DNA of 64,000 nt from JBMNFB01 sp050949085 (lineage in GTDB: Bacteria; Bacillota; UBA994; UBA5500): positions 248,001-312,000 of the forward strand of contig JBMNFB010000001.1 in the NCBI GenBank assembly GCA_050949085.1, written 5' to 3'. Shown in pieces: positions 33,390-43,670 of the stretch; the first letter of the stretch is position 1, and the number at the start of each line of letters is the position of its first letter. The translations under genes and the position numbers were made by a program. The notes beneath the pieces were generated by a model. The model was not told where the DNA came from, searched no databases, and saw only the letters and a list, made by a program, of their open reading frames with translations.

Positions 33390-33461
33390 GTGTGCACCGA
33401 TAGGCAAAGCCACCGATGAGACAACGGGCGGTCTCCTGGTACAATTTGCGTGGGGGTGGAA

Positions 33462-34553
33462 ATGTTGGGTGGAGAGACTGCATATTGGCTGGCAATCTCC
33501 CGTTTGCCTGGGGTGGGGGCGCGCCGCGCGCGGCGGCTCTGGGAGGCGCTTGGCAGCGGCCCAGCCGTCTGGGAGGCGAGCGCGGCGGATCTGGCCGCTG
33601 TCCTGGACATGACCGCAGAAAAAGTTGCTCCCATAATAGAGGCGCGAGCGAAACTCAATCCAGATAAGTTGCTGGAGCGGGTTGAAAAGGCAGGGGCCTG
33701 GGTACTGGCGTTTACGGACCCTGAATACCCAGAGCAGCTCTGGCAACTGTTCGATCCGCCCTGTGTCATCTATGGCTGGGGCGAGCCGTTGGCATTCGAT
33801 CGGCCGCGTTTGGCCGTCGTCGGCGCAAGGCGGATGACTGCCTACGGCCGCCAGTGTGTGGACAGGCTGATCTCCGGCATTCAGGAGAGTAACGCGGTGA
33901 TCGTCAGCGGTTTGGCGCGAGGTGTGGATGGGGCGGCACACCGCGCTGCTCTGGAAAACGGTCTGACGACCTGGGCAGTGCTAGGCAGCGGATTCGCCCA
34001 GATCTATCCGGGCGAGCACCGGTCGCTGGTGCAGCAGATCCTGGCGGCTGGAGGCACGCTGCTCACCGAGTACTGGCCCGATGCTCCGCCGGACGCGCAT
34101 CACTTTCCAGCGCGCAACCGGATCATCGCTGCCCTCTCCCAGGCTGTGCTGGTCATCGAGGCCGATGAAAAGAGCGGCTCGCTGATCACGGTGGATCATG
34201 CGCTGGATCTGGGGCGGGACGTGTGGGCGGTGCCGGGGAATATCACCAGCCGCTTCAGCCGGGGCACGAATCGTCTCCTGAAGCAGGGTGCCGGTGTGAT
34301 CACAACGGCCGAGGATATTCTGGCCGCCTGGGGCTTCAGTGGCGACGGAGGCGCGGTAGAGCAATTACACCTGCCGCAACTCACCCCGGTGGAGGCCCAG
34401 CTCCATGGCCTCCTGACGGAACAACCGACGCCCATCGAAGAGCTGCTGGCAGCAGTTGGTCTGGATACGCCGGAGGTCCTGGCTGCGTTGGTCAGCCTGG
34501 AAGTGAAGGGTTTGGTTCAGTCCTATCCCGGTCAGACCTACGCTCTCCGGTGA
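33462..34553 (+). CDS. dprA: DNA-processing protein DprA
   Basis: DprA binds incoming single-stranded DNA and loads RecA during transformation. The 363-residue protein has an N-terminal helix-hairpin-helix-like region (ISRLPGVGARRARRL). The Rossmann core follows, with AVVGARRMTAYGR, VSGLARGVDGAAHRAAL, GSGFAQIYPGEH, FPARNRIIAALSQAVLVIEA and GSLITVDHALDLGRDVWAVPG. A C-terminal winged helix ends it. The start is uncertain: ATG 33462 has GGGGGTGG close upstream, and GTG 33450 is an alternative. A TACAAT -10 at 33440-33445 would give a very short leader. topA follows behind its own promoter. Confidence 0.95.
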   Translation: MLGGETAYWLAISRLPGVGARRARRLWEALGSGPAVWEASAADLAAVLDMTAEKVAPIIEARAKLNPDKLLERVEKAGAWVLAFTDPEYPEQLWQLFDPPCVIYGWGEPLAFDRPRLAVVGARRMTAYGRQCVDRLISGIQESNAVIVSGLARGVDGAAHRAALENGLTTWAVLGSGFAQIYPGEHRSLVQQILAAGGTLLTEYWPDAPPDAHHFPARNRIIAALSQAVLVIEADEKSGSLITVDHALDLGRDVWAVPGNITSRFSRGTNRLLKQGAGVITTAEDILAAWGFSGDGGAVEQLHLPQLTPVEAQLHGLLTEQPTPIEELLAAVGLDTPEVLAALVSLEVKGLVQSYPGQTYALR

Positions 34554-34600
34554 GAGCGCGTCCACTTGCCAGGTTTTTCATAAACCGCACGATTAAAGAT

Positions 34601-34629
34601 TTGACAGTTGGTGAATATGTACATAATAT
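34601..34629 (+). promoter_or_regulatory. Sigma-A promoter of topA
   Basis: TTGACA (34601-34606), a 17-base spacer and TAATAT (34624-34629). A perfect 10-bp palindrome TATGTACATA (34616-34625) overlaps the spacer and -10 and could be an operator. The 92-base leader contains a small CTCCGC/GCGGAG hairpin at 34679-34692. Confidence 0.8.
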
Positions 34630-34721
34630 ACGTGTCAGGCATTCCTAGCGAGATGCCGACGTTGGACGCGCCACGCTACTCCGCCAGCGGAGAGGCGGTT
34701 ACAAGGGGAGGGGTTTCTGGA

Positions 34722-36800
34722 ATGGCACAAAATCTGGTTATTGTTGAATCGCCAGCCAAAGCCAAGACCATCAGCAAATATCTAGGGAAACGTTACGCCG
34801 TCAAAGCATCTCTCGGCCATGTGCGAGACCTGCCTAAGAGCCAGTTCGCCGTGGATGTGGAAAACGGCTTTGCACCGAAGTACATAACCATCCGCGGTAA
34901 GGGGCCGATCGTCAAAGAGCTGAGGGATGCCGCAAAGAAGGCGAAGAATGTCTTTCTGGCAACAGACCCGGACCGCGAGGGCGAGGCCATCGCCTGGCAT
35001 CTGGCGCAGACCCTGAACCTCGACATCGAGTCGCCCTGTCGGGTTACGTTTAATGAGATCACCAAGGCGGCGGTAAAGGATGCATTCAAGCAGCCACGCG
35101 CCATCAATCAGGAGCTGGTGGATGCTCAACAGGCGCGGCGGATTCTGGATCGCATTGTCGGCTATAAGATCAGCCCGCTGCTCTGGAAAAAGGTTAAGAA
35201 AGGGCTTAGTGCCGGTCGGGTCCAGTCGGTGGCTGTCCGGCTGATCTGCGATCGGGAAGCCGAAATCATCAACTTCCAGCCGGAGGAATACTGGTCCATC
35301 GCAGTGGATCTGTTGACGGAGCGGCGCGAGAAGCTGCAGGCGGGGTTCTATGGCCGACCTGGCAAGAAGCTGCCGCTGCGCAATGCCGACGAGGTAAGAG
35401 CGGTGGTGGACGCTGTTCGCCAGCGCGATTTCGTCGTGCGCGAGGTGCGCAAGAGCGAGCGCCGGCGCAACCCGGCTCCGCCGTTTACCACCAGTACGCT
35501 CCAGCAGGAAGCATCGCGCCGGCTGGGCTTTACGGCTAAGCGGACGATGCGCCTGGCACAGACGCTGTACGAGGGTGTTGTGCTGGGCAAGGAAGGGTCC
35601 GTCGGCCTGATCACCTACATGCGCACCGACTCAACCCGTATTTCGCCTGTCGCCCTGCAGCAGGCGCGGGACGTGATCATCGGCCGGTTCGGAGAGAATT
35701 ATGCGGTGAGCCGTCAGTTTACCGGCCGGCGCGGCGCACAGGATGCGCACGAGGCGATTCGCCCGTCTTATCCGGAGCGGACTCCGGACAGCCTCAAGGA
35801 GTACCTGGGGCGCGATGAGCTGCGCCTCTACCGCCTGATCTGGGAACGCTTTATCGCCAGCCAGATGGCGCCGGCTGTTTACGATACAGTATCGGTGGAC
35901 ATCGAGGCTGCTGAATATCTGTTTCGGGCCAAGGGTTCGCAGATCAAATTTGCTGGCTTCCTGACGGTCTATAAAGATCTGCGCGAGGACAAGAGCGAAG
36001 AAGAAGGAAGGATCCTGCCAGAGCTGACCGCTGGACAGCGCCTGAAACTGCAGCGCATCAATGAGCAGCAACACTTTACCGAACCGCCGGCGCGCTATAA
36101 TGAGGCAGCTCTGGTGAAGACGCTGGAGGAGCTGGGTATCGGGCGTCCCAGCACTTATGCCAGTATCATCGATACGATCCAGTCGCGCGGCTATGTGGTC
36201 AAGGAGCAGAAGCGCTTCTATCCCACCGAGCTGGGGCAGATCGTCGTCGATCTGCTCAAGGAATACTTTCCGAAGATAATTGACGTCGAGTTCACGGCGA
36301 GGATGGAGTCCGAGCTGGACAGTGTTGAGGAAGGCCTGGTGGACTGGGTGGCGGTCCTCGATCAGTTCTATGAACCGTTTGCCAAGGACCTGCAGCATGC
36401 AGAGCAGGAGATGGAATCGATCGAGATCGTGCCCGAGGTGACCGACGTCATCTGTGAACAATGTGGACGCAACATGGTTCTTAAGACGGGGCGCTATGGA
36501 AAGTTCCTGGCCTGCCCCGGATTCCCGGAATGTCGGAACACGAAGCCGCTGCTGCAGGAGGTGGGGGTAGACTGTCCCAAGTGCGGCCAGCCGCTGGTGG
36601 AGAGACGCAGCCGCAAAGGGCGGTTGTTCTACGGTTGCTCCACCTACCCGGAGTGTGACTTCGTGGTCTGGAATCGACCGGTAGCCGCGCGTTGTTCGGA
36701 GTGTGGGAGTCTGATGGTGGAGAAGCGCCGGCGCAACAAGCTCTTCCACTCCTGCACCAATCAAGAGTGCCGGCATGAGGTGGAAGTCAGTGAAGAATAG
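34722..36800 (+). CDS. topA: DNA topoisomerase I
   Basis: Topoisomerase I relaxes negative supercoils by a transient 5'-phosphotyrosine break. The 692-residue protein starts with the Toprim domain ([31 protein letters not shown]), then the gate domains with active-site Tyr299 in [11 protein letters not shown]. Three C-terminal Cys4 zinc ribbons begin CEQCG, CPKCG and CSECG. The start ATG 34722 has AAGGGGAGGGG upstream; the longer frame would begin inside the promoter. trmFO overlaps its 3' end by 11 bases, the Firmicutes order topA-trmFO-xerC. Confidence 0.97.
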   Translation: MAQNLVIVESPAKAKTISKYLGKRYAVKASLGHVRDLPKSQFAVDVENGFAPKYITIRGKGPIVKELRDAAKKAKNVFLATDPDREGEAIAWHLAQTLNLDIESPCRVTFNEITKAAVKDAFKQPRAINQELVDAQQARRILDRIVGYKISPLLWKKVKKGLSAGRVQSVAVRLICDREAEIINFQPEEYWSIAVDLLTERREKLQAGFYGRPGKKLPLRNADEVRAVVDAVRQRDFVVREVRKSERRRNPAPPFTTSTLQQEASRRLGFTAKRTMRLAQTLYEGVVLGKEGSVGLITYMRTDSTRISPVALQQARDVIIGRFGENYAVSRQFTGRRGAQDAHEAIRPSYPERTPDSLKEYLGRDELRLYRLIWERFIASQMAPAVYDTVSVDIEAAEYLFRAKGSQIKFAGFLTVYKDLREDKSEEEGRILPELTAGQRLKLQRINEQQHFTEPPARYNEAALVKTLEELGIGRPSTYASIIDTIQSRGYVVKEQKRFYPTELGQIVVDLLKEYFPKIIDVEFTARMESELDSVEEGLVDWVAVLDQFYEPFAKDLQHAEQEMESIEIVPEVTDVICEQCGRNMVLKTGRYGKFLACPGFPECRNTKPLLQEVGVDCPKCGQPLVERRSRKGRLFYGCSTYPECDFVVWNRPVAARCSECGSLMVEKRRRNKLFHSCTNQECRHEVEVSEE

Positions 36801-38106
36801 GCGGGTGACGATCATCGGTGCCGGATTGGCGGGCAGTGAAGCTGCCTGGCAGGCTGCGTCGCAGGGCGTGGCGGTGAGGCTGATCGAGATGCGCCCTGAC
36901 CGCCTCACCCCGGCGCATCACACCGGCTGGTTCGGGGAGCTGGTCTGCAGCAACTCGCTGCGCAGCGATTCTCTGGAGAATGCGGTCGGTCTGCTCAAGG
37001 AAGAGATGCGGCTGATGGGCTCGCTGATTATGCAGGCTGCGACTGAGCATCGCGTGCCGGCAGGAGGAGCGCTGGCCGTAGACCGGGAGGGGTTTGCCCA
37101 GTCGATCACCGAAAAGATCATGCAGCATCCCCTCATTGAGGTGACTCGCGAGGAGGTCACGCAGCTGCCCCCGGATCGCCCGTTGATTGTCGCCACCGGA
37201 CCGCTGACATCAGCTGCGCTGGCGCAGAATCTGTCCGAGCTGTTGGGCAGCGAATATCTCTATTTCTACGATGCAGCTGCACCTATCGTCACCGCCGAAT
37301 CCATCAACTGGGACAAGGTCTACCGGGCGTCCCGCTATGATAAGGGCGATGCCGACTATGTCAACTGTCCGCTGGAGAAAGATGAGTATGAGGCTTTCTA
37401 CCAGGCGTTGCTCAGCGCGGAGCGCCATCCACTGCAGGAATTTGAGCGAGAGATGCACTTCGAAGGGTGCATGCCAGTCGAGGCACTGGCTGAGCGTGGC
37501 CCTGAGACACTCCTGTTCGGCCCGCTGAAACCGGTGGGCCTGGTCAATCCGCGGACCGGCCGTCTGCCTCACGCCGTGGTGCAACTCAGACAGGACAACG
37601 CGGCGGCTACCCTCTATAACCTGGTCGGCTTTCAGACTAACCTCAAGTGGCCGGAACAGAAGCGGGTCTTCCGGCTGATTCCCGGTCTGGAGAAGGCCGA
37701 GTTTGTGCGCTATGGGGTGATGCACCGCAATACCTTTATTAACTCGCCCGACCTGCTTTTGCCTACCCTGCAGTTACGCGCCGACTCCGGCATCCTCTTC
37801 GCCGGACAGATAACCGGCGTGGAGGGCTATGTAGAGTCGGCTGCTGCCGGCCTGGTGGCTGGCAGAAATGCTGCCAGACTGGCCATGGGCAAGGATCCAC
37901 TGACGTTTCCCGAGGAGACGGCCCATGGCGCGTTGCTTGCCTATATCACCCGGGAGCCGAAGAAAGACTTTCAGCCGATGAATATCACTTTTGGCCTCTT
38001 CCCGCCGCTGCCTCAGCGCATTCGCGGTAAGCGGGAGCGAGGAGCTGCCCATTCGCAGCGAGCTCTGGAAAAGTTGAAAGATTTTTTAGACAACAGTCCA
38101 AAATAA
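36790..38106 (+). CDS. trmFO: Folate/FAD-dependent tRNA-U54 methyltransferase TrmFO
   Basis: TrmFO makes ribothymidine at position 54 of tRNA using methylenetetrahydrofolate and FADH2. The 438-residue protein has the GidA-like FAD loop [17 protein letters not shown] near the N-terminus, [25 protein letters not shown] (with the family's reactive Cys) and [20 protein letters not shown] 36790 is favoured because GAGGTGG at 36777-36783 lies 6 bases upstream; ATG 36775 would add five residues. It overlaps topA. Confidence 0.95.
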   Translation: MKNRRVTIIGAGLAGSEAAWQAASQGVAVRLIEMRPDRLTPAHHTGWFGELVCSNSLRSDSLENAVGLLKEEMRLMGSLIMQAATEHRVPAGGALAVDREGFAQSITEKIMQHPLIEVTREEVTQLPPDRPLIVATGPLTSAALAQNLSELLGSEYLYFYDAAAPIVTAESINWDKVYRASRYDKGDADYVNCPLEKDEYEAFYQALLSAERHPLQEFEREMHFEGCMPVEALAERGPETLLFGPLKPVGLVNPRTGRLPHAVVQLRQDNAAATLYNLVGFQTNLKWPEQKRVFRLIPGLEKAEFVRYGVMHRNTFINSPDLLLPTLQLRADSGILFAGQITGVEGYVESAAAGLVAGRNAARLAMGKDPLTFPEETAHGALLAYITREPKKDFQPMNITFGLFPPLPQRIRGKRERGAAHSQRALEKLKDFLDNSPK

Positions 38107-38108
38107 TC

Positions 38109-38137
38109 TTGCTGAATGTTTTGGCATGTGGTATCAT
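38109..38137 (+). promoter_or_regulatory. Probable promoter of xerC-hslVU-codY
   Basis: TTGCTG (38109-38114), a 17-base spacer and TATCAT (38132-38137), 18 bases before the xerC ATG. The 49-base gap after trmFO is clearly more AT-rich than its surroundings. Confidence 0.55.
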
Positions 38138-38155
38138 TCCTAATGGAGTGGTGAT

Positions 38156-39052
38156 ATGGACGAGCTAATTGATCGTTTTTTGCGTTACCAGAGAGTGGAG
38201 AAAAACGCCTCACCCCATACAATTGCTAGTTATCAACGTGATATATTGCAGTTCTGTGGGTTTATATGCGATGATGTAGCTGGCGCAGTAAAGCAGCCTG
38301 TGACGCGTAGAACGCTGAGGCGCTATCTGGGCCACCTGCAGGCTGCCGGATACGCCAGATCTAGCATTGCAAGGAAGCTTTCTTCCTTGCGTTCTTTCTT
38401 TCGTTTTCTCGTCAGAGAAGGGGTCTGGTCGCAGAACCCTCTGGATAGCGTCGATACACCGCGTCGGGAGAGGTTACTGCCCGACTTTCTCTATCAGGAT
38501 GACTGCCTCCGCCTGCTGAATGCGCCCGACAGCAACAGCGTTCTCGGGCTCAGGGATCGCGCCATACTGGAGCTGCTCTATGCCACCGGGATACGGGTCT
38601 CCGAACTGGTGGGGCTCTCGTTGCACGATGTGGACTATCGCCAGGGCTATGTTCTCGTGTTGGGCAAAGGCGGCAAGGAACGCATCGTACCGGTGGGGCG
38701 GCCTGCCTGCCAGGCGGCAGAGCGCTATCTGGTCGAGTCGCGCGTGCAGCTGGTGCAGCGCGGCAGACCAAACGAGACTGCTTTCTTTCTGAACCGTGAC
38801 GGCGGCAGGTTAAGCGATCGCAGCGTGCGGCGCATCGTCGACAAGTATGTGAAACAGGTCGCGCTGGAGACACACGTCAGTCCGCATACGCTGCGCCACA
38901 CGTTTGCCACGCATATGCTGGATCACGGGGCGGATCTGCGCAGTGTTCAGGAGCTCCTGGGGCACGCCAGTGTCTCGACGACCCAGCTTTACACTCATAT
39001 TACGAAAGAGAGACTGAAGACAGTCTATAACAAGGCCCATCCGCGGGCATAG
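38156..39052 (+). CDS. xerC: Tyrosine recombinase XerC (CodV type)
   Basis: Xer recombinases resolve chromosome dimers at dif. The 298-residue protein has the SAM-like N-terminal core-binding domain (FLRYQRVEKNASPHTIASY) and the catalytic domain with ATGIRVSELVGL, HTLRHTFATHML, LGHASVSTTQLYTHI; these hold the Arg-His-Arg-His-Tyr set. Its place directly before hslV is that of B. subtilis codV. No integrase-like neighbours or att sites are present, so it is the housekeeping enzyme. Confidence 0.93.
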   Translation: MDELIDRFLRYQRVEKNASPHTIASYQRDILQFCGFICDDVAGAVKQPVTRRTLRRYLGHLQAAGYARSSIARKLSSLRSFFRFLVREGVWSQNPLDSVDTPRRERLLPDFLYQDDCLRLLNAPDSNSVLGLRDRAILELLYATGIRVSELVGLSLHDVDYRQGYVLVLGKGGKERIVPVGRPACQAAERYLVESRVQLVQRGRPNETAFFLNRDGGRLSDRSVRRIVDKYVKQVALETHVSPHTLRHTFATHMLDHGADLRSVQELLGHASVSTTQLYTHITKERLKTVYNKAHPRA

Positions 39053-39070
39053 GGGGGTGTGGTATTCTTG

Positions 39071-39604
39071 ATGGTTGCGACTACGATAGTCGCTGTTCGC
39101 CGCGATGGCAAGGTAGCGCTGGCTGGCGACGGCCAGGTGACCATGGGCAGCACTGTCATGAAGGCCAGCGCGCAGAAGGTGCGCCGCCTCTACCGTGGTC
39201 AGGTACTTGCCGGGTTTGCTGGCTCGGTGGCCGATGCCTTTACCCTGTTTGACAAGTTTGAGGCTCGCCTCGAGCAGTACAAGGGAAACCTGACCAAGGC
39301 CGTGGTCGAGCTGGCCAAGGAATGGCGAACCGATCGGGCGCTGCGACAACTGGAGGCGCAGCTTCTGGTTGCTGATGCCCGGCAGACTTTTCTGGTCTCG
39401 GGTGCCGGCGAAGTGATCGAGCCGGACGATGGACTGGCTGCCATCGGTTCGGGAGGCAACTTCGCCCTGGCTGCAGCTCGGGCTCTGATACTGCATTCCA
39501 GCCTTCCGGCCGTCGATATTGCAGAGCAGGCTATGCGTATCGCAGCCGACCTCTGTGTGTACACGAATCATAACATCACTGTCCTGGAATTGGGGGGAGA
39601 TTAG
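39071..39604 (+). CDS. hslV: ATP-dependent protease subunit HslV (ClpQ)
   Basis: HslV is the proteasome-like peptidase of the HslVU complex. The protein reads [28 protein letters not shown]; the conserved TT marks the mature N-terminal catalytic threonine after removal of a short propeptide. [25 protein letters not shown] and [12 protein letters not shown] are further signatures. The B. subtilis homologue has an unusual propeptide and serine nucleophile; this one looks like the standard Thr type. The start among GTG 39059, TTG 39068 and ATG 39071 is uncertain. It overlaps nothing and is 3 bases from hslU. Confidence 0.94.
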   Translation: MVATTIVAVRRDGKVALAGDGQVTMGSTVMKASAQKVRRLYRGQVLAGFAGSVADAFTLFDKFEARLEQYKGNLTKAVVELAKEWRTDRALRQLEAQLLVADARQTFLVSGAGEVIEPDDGLAAIGSGGNFALAAARALILHSSLPAVDIAEQAMRIAADLCVYTNHNITVLELGGD

Positions 39605-39607
39605 AAG

Positions 39608-40999
39608 TTGGATCCCAAGCCACGCCAAATCGTGCAGGAGCTGGACAAGCACATCATCGGCCAGGACGCGGCCAAGCGGGCGCTGGCCATTGCCCTGCGT
39701 AACCGCATTCGGCGGCGGAAGTTGCCGCTGGAGCTGCAGGAAGAGATCAGCCCCAAGAACATCATGATGATCGGGCCCACCGGCGTCGGCAAGACTGAGC
39801 TGGCCAGGCGGCTGGCCAAGCTGGTGAATGCTCCCTTCATCAAGGTGGAGGCGACGAAGTTCACCGAGGTCGGTTACGTTGGCCGCGATGTGGAAAGCAT
39901 GGTGCGCGATCTGGTCGAGAGCGCTGTACATATGGTTCGCGCCGAAAAAACCCGAGAGATTGAGGACAGGGTGAAGGTCCGGGTAGAGGAAAGACTGCTG
40001 GACGCCATGTCGCCGCGCCGGGTTTCTTCCCCAGCACGGAACCCTTTCGAGGTTCTCTTTGGCGGGATGAACCAGCCTGATGCCCGGGATGAGGATCAGG
40101 ATGAGGAACAGAGCGCTTCGCGACGGGCTCAGCGCGAGGATCTCCGGCGGCGGTTGCAGGCTGGAGAGCTTGAGGATCTCCTGGTTGAGATCGATGTCGT
40201 AGAACGCTCGACACCGATGGCGGATCTGTTGGTCAACTCCGGCATGGGCGATTTGGGAGCCAATATGCAGGACATGCTGGGCAGCCTGCTGCCCAAGAAG
40301 CGCAAGCGGCGTAAGGTTCCCGTCAGGCAGGCACGCAACTTGCTGCTGCAGGATGAAATCGAAAACCTGCTGGACATGGACGACATCGCCCAGAGCGCCG
40401 TGGAACGTGCGGAGCAGACCGGCATCATCTTCATTGACGAGCTGGACAAGATCGCCGGCAAGGACGGGTATGGTCCCGACGTATCGCGTGAAGGCGTACA
40501 GCGCGATATTCTGCCGATAGTCGAGGGTTCCACCGTGCCCACCAAGTATGGGCCGGTTCGGACAGACTATATTCTGTTCATCGCTGCCGGTGCATTCCAC
40601 ATGAGTAAGCCGACCGACCTGATCCCTGAGTTACAGGGGCGATTTCCGATCAGGGTGGAACTGGAGAGTTTGTCAGAGGTTGATTTGGAAAGAATACTGA
40701 CTGAGCCAGAGAACGCACTGCTCAGCCAGTACGTTGCCCTGCTGGAAACTGAGGGAGTATCCCTGGAGGTCACGCCGGAGGCAATCGGTGAGATTGCCAA
40801 GATAGCGCATGGATTGAATATGTCCACCGAGGACATCGGCGCCCGGCGCTTGCATACCGTCCTGGAGCGGGTTCTCGAGGATATCTCCTTTGACCCGGTT
40901 CCCGGCCCGGACGGGAAAATCATTGTCGATGCCGCATATGTTCGCTCGCGTCTCTCCGACATCGCCAAGGATGACGATCTCAGTCGCTATATACTATGA
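39608..40999 (+). CDS. hslU: HslU (ClpY) unfoldase ATPase
   Basis: HslU unfolds substrates and feeds them to HslV. The 463-residue AAA+ protein has [21 protein letters not shown], Walker A GPTGVGKT (about 56-63), the pore segment GYVGRDV, an intermediate I domain (about residues 110-240), Walker [11 protein letters not shown] and the sensor-2 region [13 protein letters not shown]. The start is TTG 39608 with GGGGGAGA upstream. It is in one operon with xerC, hslV and codY. Confidence 0.96.
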   Translation: MDPKPRQIVQELDKHIIGQDAAKRALAIALRNRIRRRKLPLELQEEISPKNIMMIGPTGVGKTELARRLAKLVNAPFIKVEATKFTEVGYVGRDVESMVRDLVESAVHMVRAEKTREIEDRVKVRVEERLLDAMSPRRVSSPARNPFEVLFGGMNQPDARDEDQDEEQSASRRAQREDLRRRLQAGELEDLLVEIDVVERSTPMADLLVNSGMGDLGANMQDMLGSLLPKKRKRRKVPVRQARNLLLQDEIENLLDMDDIAQSAVERAEQTGIIFIDELDKIAGKDGYGPDVSREGVQRDILPIVEGSTVPTKYGPVRTDYILFIAAGAFHMSKPTDLIPELQGRFPIRVELESLSEVDLERILTEPENALLSQYVALLETEGVSLEVTPEAIGEIAKIAHGLNMSTEDIGARRLHTVLERVLEDISFDPVPGPDGKIIVDAAYVRSRLSDIAKDDDLSRYIL

Positions 41000-41017
41000 G
41001 GAGGGGGATTCACTAAC

Positions 41018-41797
41018 ATGCCATCAAATCTCTTGCGAAATACTCGCCGTCTTACCAAGATCCTGCAGCAAGGCGCTGGTGAGGCTGTCAGTTTCAGCGA
41101 TGTAGCCAAGGTTTTCTCTGACGTACTCACCGCCAACGTGTACGTGCTGAACACTCGTGGCAAACTTCTGGGGTATGCCCTGCGCGAAGATTACGAGTGC
41201 GACATTCTCTCGCGCTATGTGCGAGCTGGACGTTTTCCCAGCGAGTATAACAGTCAGTTGCTGGCAGCCGATCAGCCGATGATCAACCTGCAGGAGTCAA
41301 CCAGCTGTGTGTTTGACGATGCACCCTGTGAATTTGCCGATAAGCTGACGACCATGGTACCGGTAGTGGGCAGAGGGCAGCGCCTGGGTACGCTGCTGTT
41401 GGCCCGCTTCGACGAACCGTTGGATGACGGCGAGCTGGCTCTGGCCGAGTTCGGCGCCACCGTTCTGGCGATGGAAATCCTCCGCGCCAAGAGTGAAGAG
41501 CTGGAGGCTGAAGCCCGCGAGCGCGCCGTGGTGGAAATGGCCGTCGATGCCCTGTCCTTCTCCGAGTTGGAGGCTATCGAACACATCATGCGGGAACTGG
41601 GCGATGAGACGGAGGGGCTGCTAGTGGCCAGCAAGGTTGCCGATCAGGCTGGTATCACCCGCTCCGTGATCGTCAACGCCCTGCGCAAGCTGGAAAGTGC
41701 CGGTGTTATCGAATCCCGTTCACTGGGTATGAAGGGCACTTTCATCCGTATCCTCAATGACAAGCTGCTCGAGCAGGTGGCCAAGCGGCACAGATAG
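41018..41797 (+). CDS. codY: GTP/branched-chain amino acid sensing repressor CodY
   Basis: CodY represses amino acid import, biosynthesis and late-growth genes when GTP and isoleucine/valine are plentiful. The 259-residue protein has the GAF domain (residues about 1-155, including a long ligand-binding part) and the C-terminal winged helix ASKVADQAGITRSVIVNALRKLESAGVIESRSLGMKGTFI, the invariant CodY DNA-binding block. Start ATG 41018 has GAGGAGGGG upstream. It ends the xerC-hslV-hslU-codY operon, a hallmark of Firmicutes. No flagellar operon follows, unlike in B. subtilis. Confidence 0.97.
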   Translation: MPSNLLRNTRRLTKILQQGAGEAVSFSDVAKVFSDVLTANVYVLNTRGKLLGYALREDYECDILSRYVRAGRFPSEYNSQLLAADQPMINLQESTSCVFDDAPCEFADKLTTMVPVVGRGQRLGTLLLARFDEPLDDGELALAEFGATVLAMEILRAKSEELEAEARERAVVEMAVDALSFSELEAIEHIMRELGDETEGLLVASKVADQAGITRSVIVNALRKLESAGVIESRSLGMKGTFIRILNDKLLEQVAKRHR

Positions 41798-41907
41798 TGC
41801 TCGTAGCAGGGGAGTGCTGTCAGAAGCGCGGCTGCCCGAATGAGGTGGTCGCGTTTTTGCTCAGCCGGAAGCTAACAGACCTGCGCTGGAGCCAGCGAGT
41901 TACTTTC

Positions 41908-41999
41908 TTGCTTTGAGCAGAGGCGTTGTGCTATACTACCAAAAGGTGTTCAAACACACACGCCACCGGATTTCGCAGGGGGTGCCTGCCTGAGGCAGG
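41908..41999 (+). promoter_or_regulatory. Promoter and structured leader of rpsB
   Basis: TTGCTT (41908-41913), an 18-base spacer and TATACT (41932-41937) preceded by TGC, an extended -10. The leader of about 115 bases holds a hairpin CCTGCC-TGA-GGCAGG (41985-41999) and a GGTGT/ACACC-like pair near 41945-41965. S2 leaders often mediate feedback by r-protein S2; that function is inferred here. The rest of the 261-base gap after codY shows no gene. Confidence 0.6.
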
Positions 42000-42058
42000 T
42001 TCTTGTGAGAGATGACGGCGGCGGAGGAAATAACCACGGGGAGGAGGTGACATTAGCC

Positions 42059-42757
42059 GTGGCGATTGTTTCAATGAAACAGCTACTTGAGGCTGGTGTC
42101 CATTTTGGTCATCAGACCAGACGCTGGAACCCGAAGATGGCCCCCTATATCTTCACTGAGCGCAATGGCATCTACATCATTGACCTGCAGAAAACCGTGC
42201 GCAAGATTGAAGAGGCCTATAACTTCGTCAAGGAACTGGTGGCAGCCGGTCAGTCCATCCTGTTTGTCGGCACGAAGAAGCAGGCGCAGGAGTCTATCCG
42301 CGAGGAGGCCGAGCGCTGTGGCATGTTCTATGTCAACCAGCGTTGGCTGGGCGGAACTCTTACTAACTTCCAGACCATTGACAAGCGCATCAAGCGCCTG
42401 CACGAACTGGTGCGGATGGAGGAAGAGGGGCTCTTCGAGGTGCTGCCGAAGAAGGAAGTCATCGGTCTGCGCCATGAGATGGAACGGCTGGAGAAATTCC
42501 TGGGTGGCATCAAGCATATGCGGGAGCTCCCCGGCGCGATCTTCGTGATCGACCCGCGGAAAGAGCGGATCGCTGTTGCTGAGGCTCGCAAGCTGGGCAT
42601 CCCCATCATCGCCATCGTCGATACCAACTGCGACCCAGATGAGATCGACCTGGTGATCCCTGGCAACGACGACGCTATTCGTGCAGTAAGGCTGTTCTGT
42701 TCCACTATTGCTGACGCAGTACTGGAGGCCAAACAGGGCGAGCAGTTGGCAGAATAA
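42059..42757 (+). CDS. rpsB: 30S ribosomal protein S2
   Basis: A 232-residue small-subunit protein with [27 protein letters not shown] split over its conserved N-terminus, [25 protein letters not shown] and the closing [22 protein letters not shown] 42059 follows GGGGAGGAGGTGA at 42038-42050 with correct spacing; the longer frame from 42005 adds a Gly-rich tail foreign to S2. tsf follows after an attenuator-like hairpin. Confidence 0.97.
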   Translation: MAIVSMKQLLEAGVHFGHQTRRWNPKMAPYIFTERNGIYIIDLQKTVRKIEEAYNFVKELVAAGQSILFVGTKKQAQESIREEAERCGMFYVNQRWLGGTLTNFQTIDKRIKRLHELVRMEEEGLFEVLPKKEVIGLRHEMERLEKFLGGIKHMRELPGAIFVIDPRKERIAVAEARKLGIPIIAIVDTNCDPDEIDLVIPGNDDAIRAVRLFCSTIADAVLEAKQGEQLAE

Positions 42758-42766
42758 GAGAGATCA

Positions 42767-42811
42767 GGGGTAAGGGTGAAGGGTGCTATCCCTTACATCT
42801 TTACCCCTTTT
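42767..42811 (+). terminator. Terminator or attenuator between rpsB and tsf
   Basis: GGGGTAA (42767-42773) with TTACCCC (42801-42807) closes a longer, slightly mismatched stem that includes AAGGG/CCCTT and is followed by TTTT. It probably lowers read-through into tsf. Confidence 0.8.
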
Positions 42812-42874
42812 CTAACCCGGGCGGGGCGACCTGCAGCGGGCGATTGGTCAAGAATTTGAATGAGGAGGGATAGT

Positions 42875-43528
42875 ATGGCTGAGATTACCGCAGCGATGGT
42901 CAAGGAGTTGCGCGAGATAACCGGTGCAGGCATGATGGACTGCAAGAAGGCCCTAGTGGAGAAGAACGGGGATATGGCCGCGGCCATCGAATATCTGCGT
43001 GAGAAGGGCCTGGCGGCTGCTGCCAAGAAAGCTGGCCGGATTGCCACCGAAGGCCTGGTTCACTCCTACATCCATGGCGGTGGGCGAGTCGGCGTGCTGA
43101 TCGAGGTGAACTGCGAGACCGACTTTGTGGCCAAGACGGAAGACTTCAAGCAGCTGGTTCATGACCTGTGCCTGCATATTGCTGCTTACAGTCCTACATA
43201 TGTCTCGCGGGACGACGTTCCTGCCGATGTAGTGGCCAAGGAAAAGGAGATCCTGCGCGCACAGGCTCTCAATGAAGGCAAACCCGAGCAGATTGTGGAC
43301 AGGATGGTGGAGGGGCGAATCGAGAAGTATTTCGCCGAGACTTGCCTCCTGGATCAGGCGTTTGTCCGGGATGACCAGGTCACAGTTGGCCAGCTCATCC
43401 AGGAAAAAATCGCCGCGTTGGGCGAGAACATCAATGTGCGGCGGTTCACGCGCTATGTCCTGGGCGAGGGCATGGAAAAACGCGTACACGATGTCGCAGC
43501 TGACGTGGCGGCCCTGACCAAGAAGTAA
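42875..43528 (+). CDS. tsf: Elongation factor Ts
   Basis: EF-Ts exchanges GDP on EF-Tu. The 217-residue protein begins [27 protein letters not shown] and contains [22 protein letters not shown]; the length is that of the short Thermus-like form, missing part of the second core subdomain of the longer B. subtilis or E. coli form. ATG 42875 with GAGGAGGG upstream is chosen over the ORF extension. It stands between two terminators. Confidence 0.96.
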   Translation: MAEITAAMVKELREITGAGMMDCKKALVEKNGDMAAAIEYLREKGLAAAAKKAGRIATEGLVHSYIHGGGRVGVLIEVNCETDFVAKTEDFKQLVHDLCLHIAAYSPTYVSRDDVPADVVAKEKEILRAQALNEGKPEQIVDRMVEGRIEKYFAETCLLDQAFVRDDQVTVGQLIQEKIAALGENINVRRFTRYVLGEGMEKRVHDVAADVAALTKK

Positions 43529-43543
43529 TAGCGCACTTGAAGG

Positions 43544-43570
43544 GAGGAACACTAAGGTGTTCCTCTTTCT
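43544..43570 (+). terminator. Intrinsic terminator after tsf
   Basis: GAGGAACAC (43544-43552), loop TAAG, GTGTTCCTC (43557-43565), then TTTCT. Perfect 9-bp stem, 16 bases after tsf. Confidence 0.85.
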
Positions 43571-43670
43571 CCATTCGCGCCCTGATTTTAGGGTGAGTGT
43601 CGCATTTCTGATCAGGATCGACAGGAGTTTGGAGGCACTGGGGCGAACTATTGGAAGCGGAGGTATTGTT

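Noticed and set aside
38810..40600. 596-codon open frame on the minus strand
   Set aside because: It is antisense to xerC, hslV and hslU, whose products show all family motifs; the antisense frame is a GC-skew shadow with low-complexity His/Gln/Leu content.
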